A DNA stretch of 54,374 bases from Pseudomonas sp. UBA2684 (GTDB taxonomy: Bacteria; Pseudomonadota; Gammaproteobacteria; Pseudomonadales; Pseudomonadaceae): NCBI GenBank assembly GCA_002354655.1, contig DELY01000054.1:1-54374 (forward strand), read 5' to 3'. The translations under genes and the position numbers were made by a program. The notes beneath the pieces are model-generated. The model was given only the letters and a program-made list of their open reading frames with translations, searched no databases and had not been told where the DNA came from. Shown here piece by piece: positions 44,801 through 53,756 of this stretch (its first letter is position 1; each line of letters begins with the position of its first letter).

Positions 44801-45127
44801 ATGCTGCATATTTTCTGCCCTCACTGTGGCGAACTGCGTTCCGAAGAAGAGTTTCATGCCAAGGGCCAGGCGCACATCCCGCGGCCGCTGGAGCCGAACG
44901 CCTGCACCGACGAGGAGTGGGGCGAGTACCTGTTCTTCCGTGACAACCCGCGCGGCATCCACCACGAGCTGTGGATTCACGCCGCCGGTTGCCGCAAGTA
45001 CTTCAACGTCACCCGTCACACGGTGAGCTACGAAATCCTCGAAACCTACAAAATCGGCGAGCGGCCCAGCGTGACGGCGGCCAGCGTTGCCGAGAAGAAG
45101 ACTGCCGGCCAAGGAGTAAGCGCATGA
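44801..45127 (+). CDS. soxD: Sarcosine oxidase delta subunit SoxD
   Basis: A 108-residue zinc-binding subunit. The four zinc ligands known for SoxD are present: C6 and C9 (FCPHC), H60 and C64 (HAAGC). RDNPRGIHHELWIH is characteristic. ATG follows CTGGAGG. It overlaps soxA by four bases (ATGA), implying coupled translation. Confidence 0.95.
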   Translation: MLHIFCPHCGELRSEEEFHAKGQAHIPRPLEPNACTDEEWGEYLFFRDNPRGIHHELWIHAAGCRKYFNVTRHTVSYEILETYKIGERPSVTAASVAEKKTAGQGVSA

Positions 45128-48100
45128 GCCAGGTCAACCGTCTTGCCCAGGGTGGCCGCATCGACCGCAGCCAGCCTTTGAGCTTCAGCTTCAACGGCCA
45201 GACCTACCAGGGTTACGCCGGCGACACCCTGGCCGCTGCGTTGCTGGCCAACGGCGTGGATATCGTCGGGCGCAGCTTCAAGTACTCGCGGCCGCGCGGC
45301 ATCGTCGCCGCCGGTAGCGAAGAGCCCAATGCGGTGTTGCAGATCGGCTCCAACGAGGCTGCGCAGATCCCCAACGTGCGCGCCACTCAGCAGGCGCTGT
45401 ACCAGGGCCTCGCGGCCAGCAGCACTAACGGCTGGCCGAGCGTCAACACCGACCTGATGGGTATCCTCGGCAAGGTCGGCGGGCAGATGATGCCGCCCGG
45501 CTTCTACTACAAAACCTTCATGTACCCGCAGAACCTCTGGCTGACCTACGAGAAGTACATCCGCAAGGCCGCTGGCCTGGGCCGCGCGCCGAAGGAAAAC
45601 GACCCGGACAGCTACGACTACCTGAACCAGCACTGCGACGTACTGGTGGTCGGCGCCGGCCCTGCCGGCCTGGCCGCGGCCCTGGCGGCCGGGCGCAGCG
45701 GCGCGCGGGTGATTCTCGCCGACGAGCAGGAAGAGTTCGGCGGCAGCCTGCTCGACACCCGCGAAACCCTCGACGGCAAACCGGCCAGCGAGTGGGCGGC
45801 CAAGGCCATTGCCGAGTTGCAGGGCATGGCCGACGTCACCTTGCTGGCGCGGGCCACGGTGAACGGCTACCACGACCACAACTTCCTGACCATTCACCAG
45901 CGCCTCACCGATCACCTTGGCGAGATCGCGCCCATGGGCATGGCGCGCCAGCGCATGCACCGCGTGCGCGCCAAGCGTGTGGTGCTGGCCACCGGCGCCC
46001 ACGAGCGGCCGCTGGTGTATGGCAACAACGACGTGCCGGGCAATATGCTCGCCGACGCGGTGTCCACCTACGTGCGCCGTTACGGCGTGGCGCCGGGCCG
46101 CCAGCTGGTGCTGTCGACCAACAACGATTACGCCTACCGCGTGGTGCTCGACTGGCTCGACGCCGGCCAGCAGGTGGTGGCCGTCGCCGATGCGCGTGGC
46201 AATCCGCGCGGCGCCTGGGTCGAGGAAGCGCGCAAGCGTGGCGTGCGCATCCTCACCGGCAGTGCGGTGGTCGAGGCGCGTGGCAGCAAGCGGGTGACCG
46301 GCGCGCGCATCTGCGCCATCGACTTGAGGAGTCATACAGTCACCAGCCCCGGCGAAGTGCTCGACTGCGACCTGATCGTCAGCTCCGGCGGCTACAGCCC
46401 GGTGGTGCACCTGGCCTCGCACCTCGGCGGCAAACCGATCTGGCAGGAAGACATCCTCGCCTTTGTTCCCGGTGAAGGCTTTCAGAAGCGCCTCTGCGCC
46501 GGCGCGATGAATGGCGTGTTCAGCCTGGGCGATGCCTTGGCCGACGGTTTCGAGGCGGGCGCCACGCTGGCCGCCGAAAGCGGTTTCAAGGCGGTCGAAG
46601 GCACGCTGCCGAAGGTCGAGAAGCGCCATGAGGAACCCGCCGTTGCGCTGTTCCAAGTGCCGCACGACAAGCCCACGGCGCGTGCGCCGAAGCAGTTCGT
46701 CGACCTGCAGAACGACGTCACCGCTGCCGGCATCGAACTGGCCACCCGCGAGGGCTTCGAGTCGGTCGAGCACGTCAAACGCTACACCGCGCTGGGCTTC
46801 GGCACCGACCAGGGCAAGCTGGGCAATATCAACGGTCTGGCCATCGCCGCCCGTTCGCTGGGCATCAGCATCCCGCAGATGGGCACCACCATGTTCCGCC
46901 CGAACTACACCCCGGTGACCTTCGGCGCGGTCGCCGGTCGGCACTGCGGCGCGTTGTTCGAGCCCAAGCGCTACACCGCGATGCAGGCCTGGCACCTGAA
47001 GAACGGCGCCGAGTTCGAGGATGTCGGCCAGTGGAAACGCCCCTGGTATTTCCCCAAGGGCGGTGAAGACCTGCATGCCGCCGTGGCCCGCGAATGCCTG
47101 GCAGTGCGCAACGCGGTAGGCATCCTGGATGCCTCGACCCTGGGCAAGATCGACATTCAAGGCCCGGATGCCCGCGAGTTCCTCAACCGCGTGTACACCA
47201 ACGCCTGGACCAAGCTCGATGTGGGCAAGGCGCGCTACGGCCTGATGTGCAAGGAAGACGGCATGGTCTTCGACGACGGCGTCACCGCCTGTCTGGCCGA
47301 CAACCACTTCCTGATGACCACCACCACCGGCGGCGCCGCACGGGTGATGGAATGGCTGGAGATCTACCACCAGACCGAGTGGCCGGAGCTGAAGGTGTAC
47401 TTCACCTCGGTCACCGACCACTGGGCGACCATGACCCTGTCCGGCCCCAACAGCCGCAAGCTGCTGGCCGAAGTGACCGATATCGACCTGGACAAGGACG
47501 CCTTCCCGTTCATGACCTGGCAGGAAGGCCAGGTTGGCGGCGTGCCGGCGCGGGTGTTCCGCATCTCCTTTACCGGCGAGCTGAGCTATGAAGTCAACGT
47601 ACAGGCCGACTACGCCTTGGGCGTATGGGAAAAGATCATCGAGGCCGGCAAGAAGCATGGCCTGACGCCTTACGGCACCGAAACCATGCACGTACTGCGC
47701 GCCGAGAAGGGTTTCATCATCGTCGGCCAGGACACCGACGGCTCGGTGACCCCGGACGACCTCAACATGGGCTGGTGCGTCGGCCGGACCAAGCCGTTCT
47801 CGTGGATCGGCTGGCGCGGGATGAACCGCGAAGACAGCCTGCGCGAAGACCGCAAGCAGCTGGTGGGGCTCAAGCCGGTCGACCCGAACAAGGTATTGCC
47901 GGAAGGCGCGCAACTGGTGTTCGACCCGCAACAGGCCATTCCGATGACCATGGTCGGCCACGTCACCTCCAGTTACATGAGCGCCAGCCTGGGTTGCAGC
48001 ATCGCCATGGCCCTGGTCAAAGGCGGCCTGAAACGCATCGGCGAGAAGGTCTTCGCCCCGTTGATGGATGGCAGCGTGATCGAGGCCGAAATCGTCAGCT

Positions 48101-48141
48101 CCGTGTTCTATGACCCGAAAGGGGATCGCCAGAACATCTGA
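45124..48141 (+). CDS. soxA: Sarcosine oxidase alpha subunit SoxA
   Basis: A 1005-residue subunit that binds NAD and folate. N-terminal [2Fe-2S]-ferredoxin-like/reductase region (FNGQTYQGYAGDTLAAALLAN, GRSFKYSRPRGIVAAG), pyridine nucleotide-disulfide fold (LVVGAGPAGLAAALAAGRSG, about 176-195), and a C-terminal GcvT-like aminomethyltransferase domain (from about 600) that passes the methyl-derived C1 unit to THF. Start ATG is within the soxD stop; a longer frame into soxD is rejected. Full length for the family. Confidence 0.96.
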   Translation: MSQVNRLAQGGRIDRSQPLSFSFNGQTYQGYAGDTLAAALLANGVDIVGRSFKYSRPRGIVAAGSEEPNAVLQIGSNEAAQIPNVRATQQALYQGLAASSTNGWPSVNTDLMGILGKVGGQMMPPGFYYKTFMYPQNLWLTYEKYIRKAAGLGRAPKENDPDSYDYLNQHCDVLVVGAGPAGLAAALAAGRSGARVILADEQEEFGGSLLDTRETLDGKPASEWAAKAIAELQGMADVTLLARATVNGYHDHNFLTIHQRLTDHLGEIAPMGMARQRMHRVRAKRVVLATGAHERPLVYGNNDVPGNMLADAVSTYVRRYGVAPGRQLVLSTNNDYAYRVVLDWLDAGQQVVAVADARGNPRGAWVEEARKRGVRILTGSAVVEARGSKRVTGARICAIDLRSHTVTSPGEVLDCDLIVSSGGYSPVVHLASHLGGKPIWQEDILAFVPGEGFQKRLCAGAMNGVFSLGDALADGFEAGATLAAESGFKAVEGTLPKVEKRHEEPAVALFQVPHDKPTARAPKQFVDLQNDVTAAGIELATREGFESVEHVKRYTALGFGTDQGKLGNINGLAIAARSLGISIPQMGTTMFRPNYTPVTFGAVAGRHCGALFEPKRYTAMQAWHLKNGAEFEDVGQWKRPWYFPKGGEDLHAAVARECLAVRNAVGILDASTLGKIDIQGPDAREFLNRVYTNAWTKLDVGKARYGLMCKEDGMVFDDGVTACLADNHFLMTTTTGGAARVMEWLEIYHQTEWPELKVYFTSVTDHWATMTLSGPNSRKLLAEVTDIDLDKDAFPFMTWQEGQVGGVPARVFRISFTGELSYEVNVQADYALGVWEKIIEAGKKHGLTPYGTETMHVLRAEKGFIIVGQDTDGSVTPDDLNMGWCVGRTKPFSWIGWRGMNREDSLREDRKQLVGLKPVDPNKVLPEGAQLVFDPQQAIPMTMVGHVTSSYMSASLGCSIAMALVKGGLKRIGEKVFAPLMDGSVIEAEIVSSVFYDPKGDRQNI

Positions 48142-48156
48142 AGGCACGGCACGCAA

Positions 48157-48186
48157 CTGTAGGAGCCAGCTTGCTGGCTCCTACAG
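48157..48186. repeat. CTGTAGGAGCCAGC hairpin, soxA-soxG gap
   Basis: CTGTAGGAGCCAGC-TT-GCTGGCTCCTACAG is a perfect 14-bp inverted repeat lying between two cotranscribed genes. Related to 30033-30114. Confidence 0.88.
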
Positions 48187-48217
48187 GTCAATCAGACAAC
48201 ACCGACAGGTTAAGAAC

Positions 48218-48847
48218 ATGACCGCGATCAATGTTTACAAACAACGCCCCGATGCCGGCCGCGCCGAGTCGCCACTGTTCCACGCCGGCCTCGACGAGCT
48301 GGCGCGCAAGGGCAAGAGCCGCGCCGGGGTGACCCTGCGCGAGAAGAAATTGCTCGGCCACCTGACCCTGCGCGGCGACGCCAAAGACCCGGCGTTTGCC
48401 GGCGGCGTGCACCAGGCCCTCGGCCTGGAGCTGCCGGTGGCGCTGACCCTGGTGGCCAACGGCGAAACCTCGCTGCAATGGCTGGCGCCGGACGAGTGGC
48501 TGCTGATCGTGCCCAGCGGCGAGGAATTCGCCACCGAGCAGAAGCTGCGCGCGGCACTGGAGGGGCTGTTCTTCGCGGTGGTCAACGTCAGCGGCGGGCA
48601 AACCGTGCTGGAACTGTCCGGCGCGAAGGCCCGCGAGGTGCTGATGAAATCCAGCAGCTACGACGTGCACCCGAGCAACTTCCCGGTGGGCAAAGCGGTC
48701 GGCACGGTGTTCGCCAAGTCGCAGTTGGTGATCCGCCACACCGCCGAAGACACCTGGGAACTGCTGGTACGCCGCAGCTTCTCCGACTACGTCTGGCTGT
48801 GGCTGCAAGACGCCAGCGCCGAGTATGGCTTGGCGATCAAGGCCTGA
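48218..48847 (+). CDS. soxG: Sarcosine oxidase gamma subunit SoxG
   Basis: A 209-residue subunit with GcvT-like fold. The start MTAINVYKQRPDAG follows AGGTTAAG; an in-frame upstream extension overlaps soxA and the hairpin repeat and is rejected. Typical SoxG features: VTLREKKLLGHLTLRGD, LPVALTLVANGETSLQWLAPDEWLLI, and RRSFSDYVWLWLQDAS. Completes the SoxBDAG set in canonical order. Confidence 0.94.
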   Translation: MTAINVYKQRPDAGRAESPLFHAGLDELARKGKSRAGVTLREKKLLGHLTLRGDAKDPAFAGGVHQALGLELPVALTLVANGETSLQWLAPDEWLLIVPSGEEFATEQKLRAALEGLFFAVVNVSGGQTVLELSGAKAREVLMKSSSYDVHPSNFPVGKAVGTVFAKSQLVIRHTAEDTWELLVRRSFSDYVWLWLQDASAEYGLAIKA

Positions 48848-48850
48848 GCT

Positions 48851-48972
48851 GTAGGGTGGACGACGCTTTTTTCGTCCACCGGAGGACACCTAAGTAGGTA
48901 GGGCGGACATGGCGAAGGCTTGTCCGCCGTTGCGTCAGCCTGGTGGACAAGGCTGCGCCATGTCCACCCTAC
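48851..48972. repeat. Short hairpin and REPIN between soxG and purU
   Basis: 48851-48880 is GTAGGGTGGACGACGC-TTTT-TTCGTCCACC, a decayed T-type arm with a different centre. 48898-48972 is a full REPIN (C-type GGCGGACATGG, then T-type ...ATGTCCACCCTAC). A further degenerate C-type arm, GGCGGACC...TTTGTCCGCC, follows at about 48984-49011. Confidence 0.85.
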
Positions 48973-49043
48973 GTCATGCGCTCGGCGGACCTACCGACGG
49001 TTTGTCCGCCGCATAAACCGCCTGCCATCATCGGAGCCTGACC

Positions 49044-49907
49044 ATGAGCCGCACCCCCGATACCTGGATCTTCACCGCGCATTGCCCGAGCGTGCTTGGC
49101 ACCGTGGATGCGGTGACGCGCTTTCTGTTCGAGCAGCGCTGCTATGTCACCGAGCACCATTCGTTCGATGACCGACTGTCCTCGCGCTTTTTCATCCGCG
49201 TCGAGTTCCGCCAGCCGGACGACTTCGACGAGCAGGCCTTTCGCGCCGGCCTCGACGAGCGCCTGGCGCCCTTCGACATGCACACCGAACTGACCCCGCC
49301 GGGCTACCGGGCCAAGGTGGTGCTGATGGTCAGCAAGGCCGATCACTGCCTCAACGATTTGCTCTATCGCCAGCGCATCGGTCACCTGGCGATGGACGTG
49401 GTGGCGGTGGTCTCCAACCACCCGGACCTGGAGCCGCTGGCGCGCTGGCACGACATTCCCTATTACCACTTCCCGCTCGACCCGCACGACAAACCGGCGC
49501 AGGAGCGCAAGGTGCTGCAGGTGATCGAAGACCGCGGCGCCGAACTGGTGGTGCTCGCCCGCTATATGCAGGTGCTGTCGCCCGAGCTGTGCCGCAAGCT
49601 GGACGGCTGGGCGATCAATATCCACCACTCGCTGCTGCCTGGCTTCAAGGGCGCCAAGCCCTATCACCAGGCGTACCAGAAGGGCGTCAAGCTGGTCGGT
49701 GCCACCGCCCACTACATCAACAACGACCTCGACGAGGGGCCGATCATCGCCCAGGGCGTGGAGTCGGTGGACCACGCCCATTACCCGGAAGACCTGATCG
49801 CCAAGGGCCGCGACATCGAATGCCTGACCCTGGCCAAGGCCATCGCCTACCACATCGAACGCCGCGTGTTCCTCAACGCCAATCGCACCGTGGTGCTGCA
49901 CGCATAA
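49044..49907 (+). CDS. purU: Formyltetrahydrofolate deformylase PurU
   Basis: A 287-residue enzyme hydrolysing 10-formyl-THF to formate and THF, which recycles folate loaded by sarcosine demethylation. N-terminal ACT domain (TWIFTAHCPSVLGTVDAVTRF, 1-about 80) and C-terminal formyltransferase-like domain with the catalytic NIHHSLLPGF (about 192-201) and GATAHYINNDLDEGPII. Corresponds to purU2 of P. aeruginosa in the sox operon. Start follows CGGAGCC. Confidence 0.95.
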   Translation: MSRTPDTWIFTAHCPSVLGTVDAVTRFLFEQRCYVTEHHSFDDRLSSRFFIRVEFRQPDDFDEQAFRAGLDERLAPFDMHTELTPPGYRAKVVLMVSKADHCLNDLLYRQRIGHLAMDVVAVVSNHPDLEPLARWHDIPYYHFPLDPHDKPAQERKVLQVIEDRGAELVVLARYMQVLSPELCRKLDGWAINIHHSLLPGFKGAKPYHQAYQKGVKLVGATAHYINNDLDEGPIIAQGVESVDHAHYPEDLIAKGRDIECLTLAKAIAYHIERRVFLNANRTVVLHA

Positions 49908-49918
49908 ACCGGTAAGCA

Positions 49919-50002
49919 GTAGGGCGGACATGGCGAAGGCCGGTCCGCTGCGTAACCCGCCAATGGCCAATGGTGGACAAGGCTGCGCCATGTCCATCCT
50001 AC
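49919..50002. repeat. REPIN between purU and fdhA (decayed C-type, then T-type)
   Basis: GTAGGGCGGACATGGCGAAGG-CCGGTCCGCTG has substitutions in its second half; GGTGGACAAGGCTGCGCCATG-TCCATCCTAC is nearly intact. Confidence 0.83.
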
Positions 50003-50095
50003 GCAACGGTTGGCAACAGATGCATAACGCTCCCGTGCAAGGCCGCGTGGCCGTTGGCTGCGCCCTTGTATTCACAACAACAAAGGAGAACACGT

Positions 50096-51295
50096 ATGTC
50101 TGGTAATCGTGGTGTGGTGTATCTCGGCGCTGGCAAGGTCGAAGTACAGAAAATCGACTATCCGAAAATGCAGGACCCGCGCGGCAAGAAGATCGAGCAC
50201 GGGGTCATTCTGCGGGTGGTATCCACCAACATCTGCGGCTCCGACCAGCACATGGTGCGCGGTCGGACCACCGCGCAAACCGGCCTGGTGCTCGGCCATG
50301 AAATCACCGGCGAAGTGATCGAGAAAGGTCGCGACGTGGAAAACCTGAAGATCGGCGACCTGGTCTCGGTGCCGTTCAACGTCGCCTGCGGCCGCTGCCG
50401 TAGCTGTAAGGAACAACACACCGGGGTTTGCCTGTCGGTCAACCCGGCGCGTCCCGGCGGTGCCTACGGCTACGTCGACATGGGCGACTGGACCGGCGGC
50501 CAGGCCGAGTACGCCATGGTGCCTTACGCCGACTTCAACCTGTTGAAGTTGCCGGACCGCGACAAGGCGATGGAGAAGATCCGCGACCTGACCTGCCTGT
50601 CCGACATCCTGCCCACCGGCTACCACGGCGCGGTCACTGCCGGAGTTGGCCCGGGCAGTTCGGTGTATATCGCCGGCGCCGGCCCGGTCGGTCTGGCTGC
50701 GGCGGCCTCCGCACGGCTATTGGGCGCGGCGGTGGTGATCGTCGGCGACGTCAATCCGGTGCGGCTGGTGCATGCCAAGGCGCAGGGTTTCGAGGTCGTC
50801 GACCTGTCCCTCGACACCCCGCTGCACGAACAGATCGCCGCGCTATTGGGCGACCCTGAAGTCGATTGCGCCATCGATGCGGTGGGCTTCGAGGCCCGCG
50901 GGCATGGCCACGAAGGCGTGCAACACGAGGCGCCGGCCACCGTGCTCAACTCGCTGATGGGCGTGGTACGCGTCGCTGGCAAGATCGGCATTCCCGGCCT
51001 CTACGTCACCGATGATCCCGGCGCGGTGGATGCCGCGGCGAAGAAGGGCGCCCTGAGCATTCGCTTCGGCCTCGGCTGGGCCAAGTCGCACAGCTTCCAC
51101 ACCGGCCAGACCCCGGTGATGAAGTACAACCGCCAACTGATGCAGGCGATCATGTGGGACCGCATCAACATCGCCGAAGTGGTCGGCGTGCAGGTGATCA
51201 GCCTGGACCAGGCGCCGAATGGCTACCACGAGTTCGATGCCGGCGTGCCGAAGAAATTCGTCATCGACCCGCACAAGCTGTTTAGCGCGGCCTGA
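50096..51295 (+). CDS. fdhA: Glutathione-independent formaldehyde dehydrogenase FdhA
   Basis: A 399-residue zinc medium-chain dehydrogenase, same length as the P. putida enzyme, oxidising formaldehyde released by the demethylases to formate with tightly bound NAD. MSGNRGVVYLGAGKVEVQKI start after AAAGGAG. Catalytic zinc region NICGSDQHMVRGRTT and VLGHEITGEV; structural zinc loop CGRCRSCKEQHTGVC (about 97-111); Rossmann motif YIAGAGPVGLAAAASARLLG. Last gene of the sox operon, followed by a REPIN. Confidence 0.96.
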   Translation: MSGNRGVVYLGAGKVEVQKIDYPKMQDPRGKKIEHGVILRVVSTNICGSDQHMVRGRTTAQTGLVLGHEITGEVIEKGRDVENLKIGDLVSVPFNVACGRCRSCKEQHTGVCLSVNPARPGGAYGYVDMGDWTGGQAEYAMVPYADFNLLKLPDRDKAMEKIRDLTCLSDILPTGYHGAVTAGVGPGSSVYIAGAGPVGLAAAASARLLGAAVVIVGDVNPVRLVHAKAQGFEVVDLSLDTPLHEQIAALLGDPEVDCAIDAVGFEARGHGHEGVQHEAPATVLNSLMGVVRVAGKIGIPGLYVTDDPGAVDAAAKKGALSIRFGLGWAKSHSFHTGQTPVMKYNRQLMQAIMWDRINIAEVVGVQVISLDQAPNGYHEFDAGVPKKFVIDPHKLFSAA

Positions 51296-51308
51296 TCGCC
51301 ATCGTCCC

Positions 51309-51383
51309 GTAGGGCGGACATGCCAACGGCTTGTCCGCCATTACTCACCCCTGGTGGACAAGGCTTCGCCATGTCCACCCTAC
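51309..51383. repeat. REPIN between fdhA and the acyltransferase gene, overlapping the acyltransferase stop
   Basis: C-type arm GTAGGGCGGACATGCC...TGTCCGCC, then T-type GGTGGACAAGGC...ATGTCCACCCTAC. The terminal CCCTAC (read as GTAGGG on the minus strand) supplies the TAG stop codon of the acyltransferase at 51380-51382. Confidence 0.88.
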
Positions 51384-52273
51384 GTTTCAATCTCGGCACG
51401 AATCTGCGCAATCCGCGCATCCTTGTCTTGCCACAATTGGGTGACCCAATTCTGCACAAACTGGCGGAATACCGGGTCGTTCTGGTAATCGCCCTGCCAC
51501 AGTGCCGGGTCGAGTTCGCGGGTTTGAATATCGACGATCACCCTTGGCACCTGGCCGCTGATCAAGTCCCAGAAACCGGGAATCCGCGTGCTCGGGTAGA
51601 CCACGGTGACGTCCAGTACCGCATCCACTTGCTCGCCCAACGCGGCGAGAACGAAGGCCACGCCACCGGCCTTGGGTTTCAGCAGATAGCTATAGGGCGA
51701 ACCTTGCTGGGCGTGCTTGGCCGGGGTGAAGCGGGTGCCTTCGAGGTAATTGACCACGGTCACCGGCAACGCCTTGAACTTCTCGCAGGCGCGCTTGGTG
51801 ATGGCCAGGTCCTGGCCTTTGAGCTGCGGATGCTTGGCCAGAAACGCCTTGGAATAGCGCTTCATAAACGGGTAATCCAGCGCCCAGAACGCCAGGCCGA
51901 GCAACGGCACCCAGATCAGTTGCTGCTTGAGGAAGAACTTGAAGTACGGCGTCTTGCGGTTGAACGCCTGGATCAGCGCCGGGATGTCCACCCAGGACTG
52001 GTGGTTGCTGATCACCAGGTAGGAGGTGGTCTGGCGCAGTTCGGCGCTGCCACGGATGTCCCATTGGGTCGGCAGCAGGCTGGCGAAGATCAGCTTGTTC
52101 AGCTCGGCCCAGGTTTCCGCCAGCCACATCACCCCGCGCGAGCTGGCGGCTTTCAGCGCCTGACCAGGCAGGAGGAACTTGCCCAGGGCGATCAGCAGCA
52201 GCGGACCGATCAGGGTCAGGGTATTGAGCAACAGCAGCAGGGTGACGGTCAGGCCGGTCAGCAGGCGACGCAT
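51380..52273 (-). CDS. Lysophospholipid acyltransferase (PlsC-like, YihG type)
   Basis: A 297-residue membrane-associated acyltransferase. The N-terminal 35 residues are a membrane helix (LLTGLTVTLLLLLNTLTLIG). Motif I is NHQSWVD (about 91-97), motif II FLKQQLIWVPLLGLAFWALD and motif III EGTRFTPAK; these are the NHx4D and EGTR motifs of the PlsC family. Length and the NHQSWVDIPAL pattern fit the YihG/PA-type acyltransferase. Start follows AAGGAG. The last residue and TAG stop coincide with the end of a REPIN, so the ancestral C-terminus may have been longer. Confidence 0.88.
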   Translation of the reverse strand: MRRLLTGLTVTLLLLLNTLTLIGPLLLIALGKFLLPGQALKAASSRGVMWLAETWAELNKLIFASLLPTQWDIRGSAELRQTTSYLVISNHQSWVDIPALIQAFNRKTPYFKFFLKQQLIWVPLLGLAFWALDYPFMKRYSKAFLAKHPQLKGQDLAITKRACEKFKALPVTVVNYLEGTRFTPAKHAQQGSPYSYLLKPKAGGVAFVLAALGEQVDAVLDVTVVYPSTRIPGFWDLISGQVPRVIVDIQTRELDPALWQGDYQNDPVFRQFVQNWVTQLWQDKDARIAQIRAEIET

Positions 52274-52446
52274 GGCAGCTCCTTGGCGTGCGCGGGCGTG
52301 GTCATCATAAGCAGCACCGTGGCGCCCTCCAAGTCATGGCGCGGCGCCGATTCTGTAATAAATGTTTGCGCGATACCAATCGGCCATCAGCGGATATGGC
52401 TTATTCTTGCAGGGTCCGTATCCCTCTCTTTTCTCTGGTCACCGCC

Positions 52447-53667
52447 GTGCTGAGACGCATCGTTGTCGCTGAACTCGTTCGGGGCATGTACATCCATGAG
52501 TTGTGTGGCTCGTGGATGGAGCATCCGTTCTGGAAAACCAAGTTCCTGTTGGACAGTGCCAAGGATTTGCAGCGCATTCGCGACAGCGGCATTCACGAGG
52601 TGTGGATCGACACCAGCAAGGGCCTCGACCTGCCGAGCGGGCAGACGGTCGAGCAGGTGGCGGTCGAGACGGAAGCGGTGCTGCGCGCCGCCGAGCCGCT
52701 GGCGACGGTCAAGCCGACAGGGCTGGAAGAGGAAATCGGCCGCGCGGCCAAGCTGTGCGACAGCTCCAAGGCCGCGGTGATGGCGATGTTCAGCGATGCG
52801 CGCATGGGCCGGGCAATCGACGTGGCGCATGTCGCCGAATTGGTCGAGGGTATTTCCAGCTCGGTGATGCGCAACCCGCATGCGCTGATCAGCCTGGCGC
52901 GGCTCAAGCACGCCGACGAATACACCTACATGCACTCGGTCGCGGTCTGTGCACTGATGATCGCCCTGGCGCGGCAGCTCGATCTGCCCGAGCCCCTGGT
53001 GCGCGAGGCGGGCATGGCCGGGCTGCTGCACGACATCGGCAAGATGAGCATCCCCCTGGCGCTGTTGAACAAGCCGAGCAAGCTCAGCGACAGCGAGTTC
53101 GCCACGGTGCGCGGCCACCCGCAGGCAGGCACGCAGATTCTCCTCGACAGCAAGCAGGTCAGCGCCCTGGTGCTCGACGTCTGCCTGCATCACCACGAAA
53201 AGGTCGACGGCAGTGGCTACCCGCATCGTTTGGCCGGCGAGCAGATCAGCCTGTTCGCGCGCATGGGCGCGGTCTGCGATGTGTATGACGCAATCACCTC
53301 CAATCGCCCCTACAAAGCTGGCTGGTCGCCGGCCGAGTCGATCCGCAAGATGGCCGAGTGGAGCAAGAGCCATTTCGACGAAAAGATCTTCCAGGCGTTC
53401 GTCAAAGCCGTCGGCATCTACCCGACCGGCTCCCTGGTGCGCCTGGAAAGCGGGCGCCTGGGCGTGGTGCTGGAGCAACACGGCCAATCGTTGCTCACGC
53501 CCCGGGTCAAGGTGTTCTTCTCGGCCAAGTCGAAAACCCCGATTGCCCAAGAGGTGGTCGACCTGGCCAAGCTGGTCGGGCGCGACAAGATCGTCGGCCG
53601 CGAATCCCCCGCCGACTGGGGCTTTCGCCACCTGGATGAGCTGTGGACAGGCTTGCCCGCTCGCTAG
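52447..53667 (+). CDS. HD-GYP domain c-di-GMP phosphodiesterase with N-terminal DUF3391
   Basis: A 406-residue protein. I choose GTG at 52447 because DUF3391 proteins begin at this point (LRRIVVAELVRGMYIHELCGSWM); upstream ATGs are open but non-homologous, and no strong ribosome-binding site decides the matter. Domain order: DUF3391 (1-about 130), then HD-GYP (about 160-340) with HSVAVCALMIALA, HDIGK (about 195), HHHEKVDGSGYP (about 238-249). The GYP signature is complete, suggesting hydrolysis of cyclic di-GMP. No REC domain is present. Confidence 0.88.
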   Translation: MLRRIVVAELVRGMYIHELCGSWMEHPFWKTKFLLDSAKDLQRIRDSGIHEVWIDTSKGLDLPSGQTVEQVAVETEAVLRAAEPLATVKPTGLEEEIGRAAKLCDSSKAAVMAMFSDARMGRAIDVAHVAELVEGISSSVMRNPHALISLARLKHADEYTYMHSVAVCALMIALARQLDLPEPLVREAGMAGLLHDIGKMSIPLALLNKPSKLSDSEFATVRGHPQAGTQILLDSKQVSALVLDVCLHHHEKVDGSGYPHRLAGEQISLFARMGAVCDVYDAITSNRPYKAGWSPAESIRKMAEWSKSHFDEKIFQAFVKAVGIYPTGSLVRLESGRLGVVLEQHGQSLLTPRVKVFFSAKSKTPIAQEVVDLAKLVGRDKIVGRESPADWGFRHLDELWTGLPAR

Positions 53668-53756
53668 TTCGCAACATTTTCTTGCAGCCTTCCAGCGAAC
53701 CATCCGCGCCTGAGTCAGTCGGAATCCGTGACGTTTTTTACGGAGGAATACCCAGC

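Noticed and set aside
45046-48156. Very long antisense open frame opposite soxA (over 1000 codons)
   Set aside because: High-GC codon bias leaves the opposite strand open; its translation is Gly/Val/Ala/His-rich with no motifs, while the plus-strand soxA is unmistakable.
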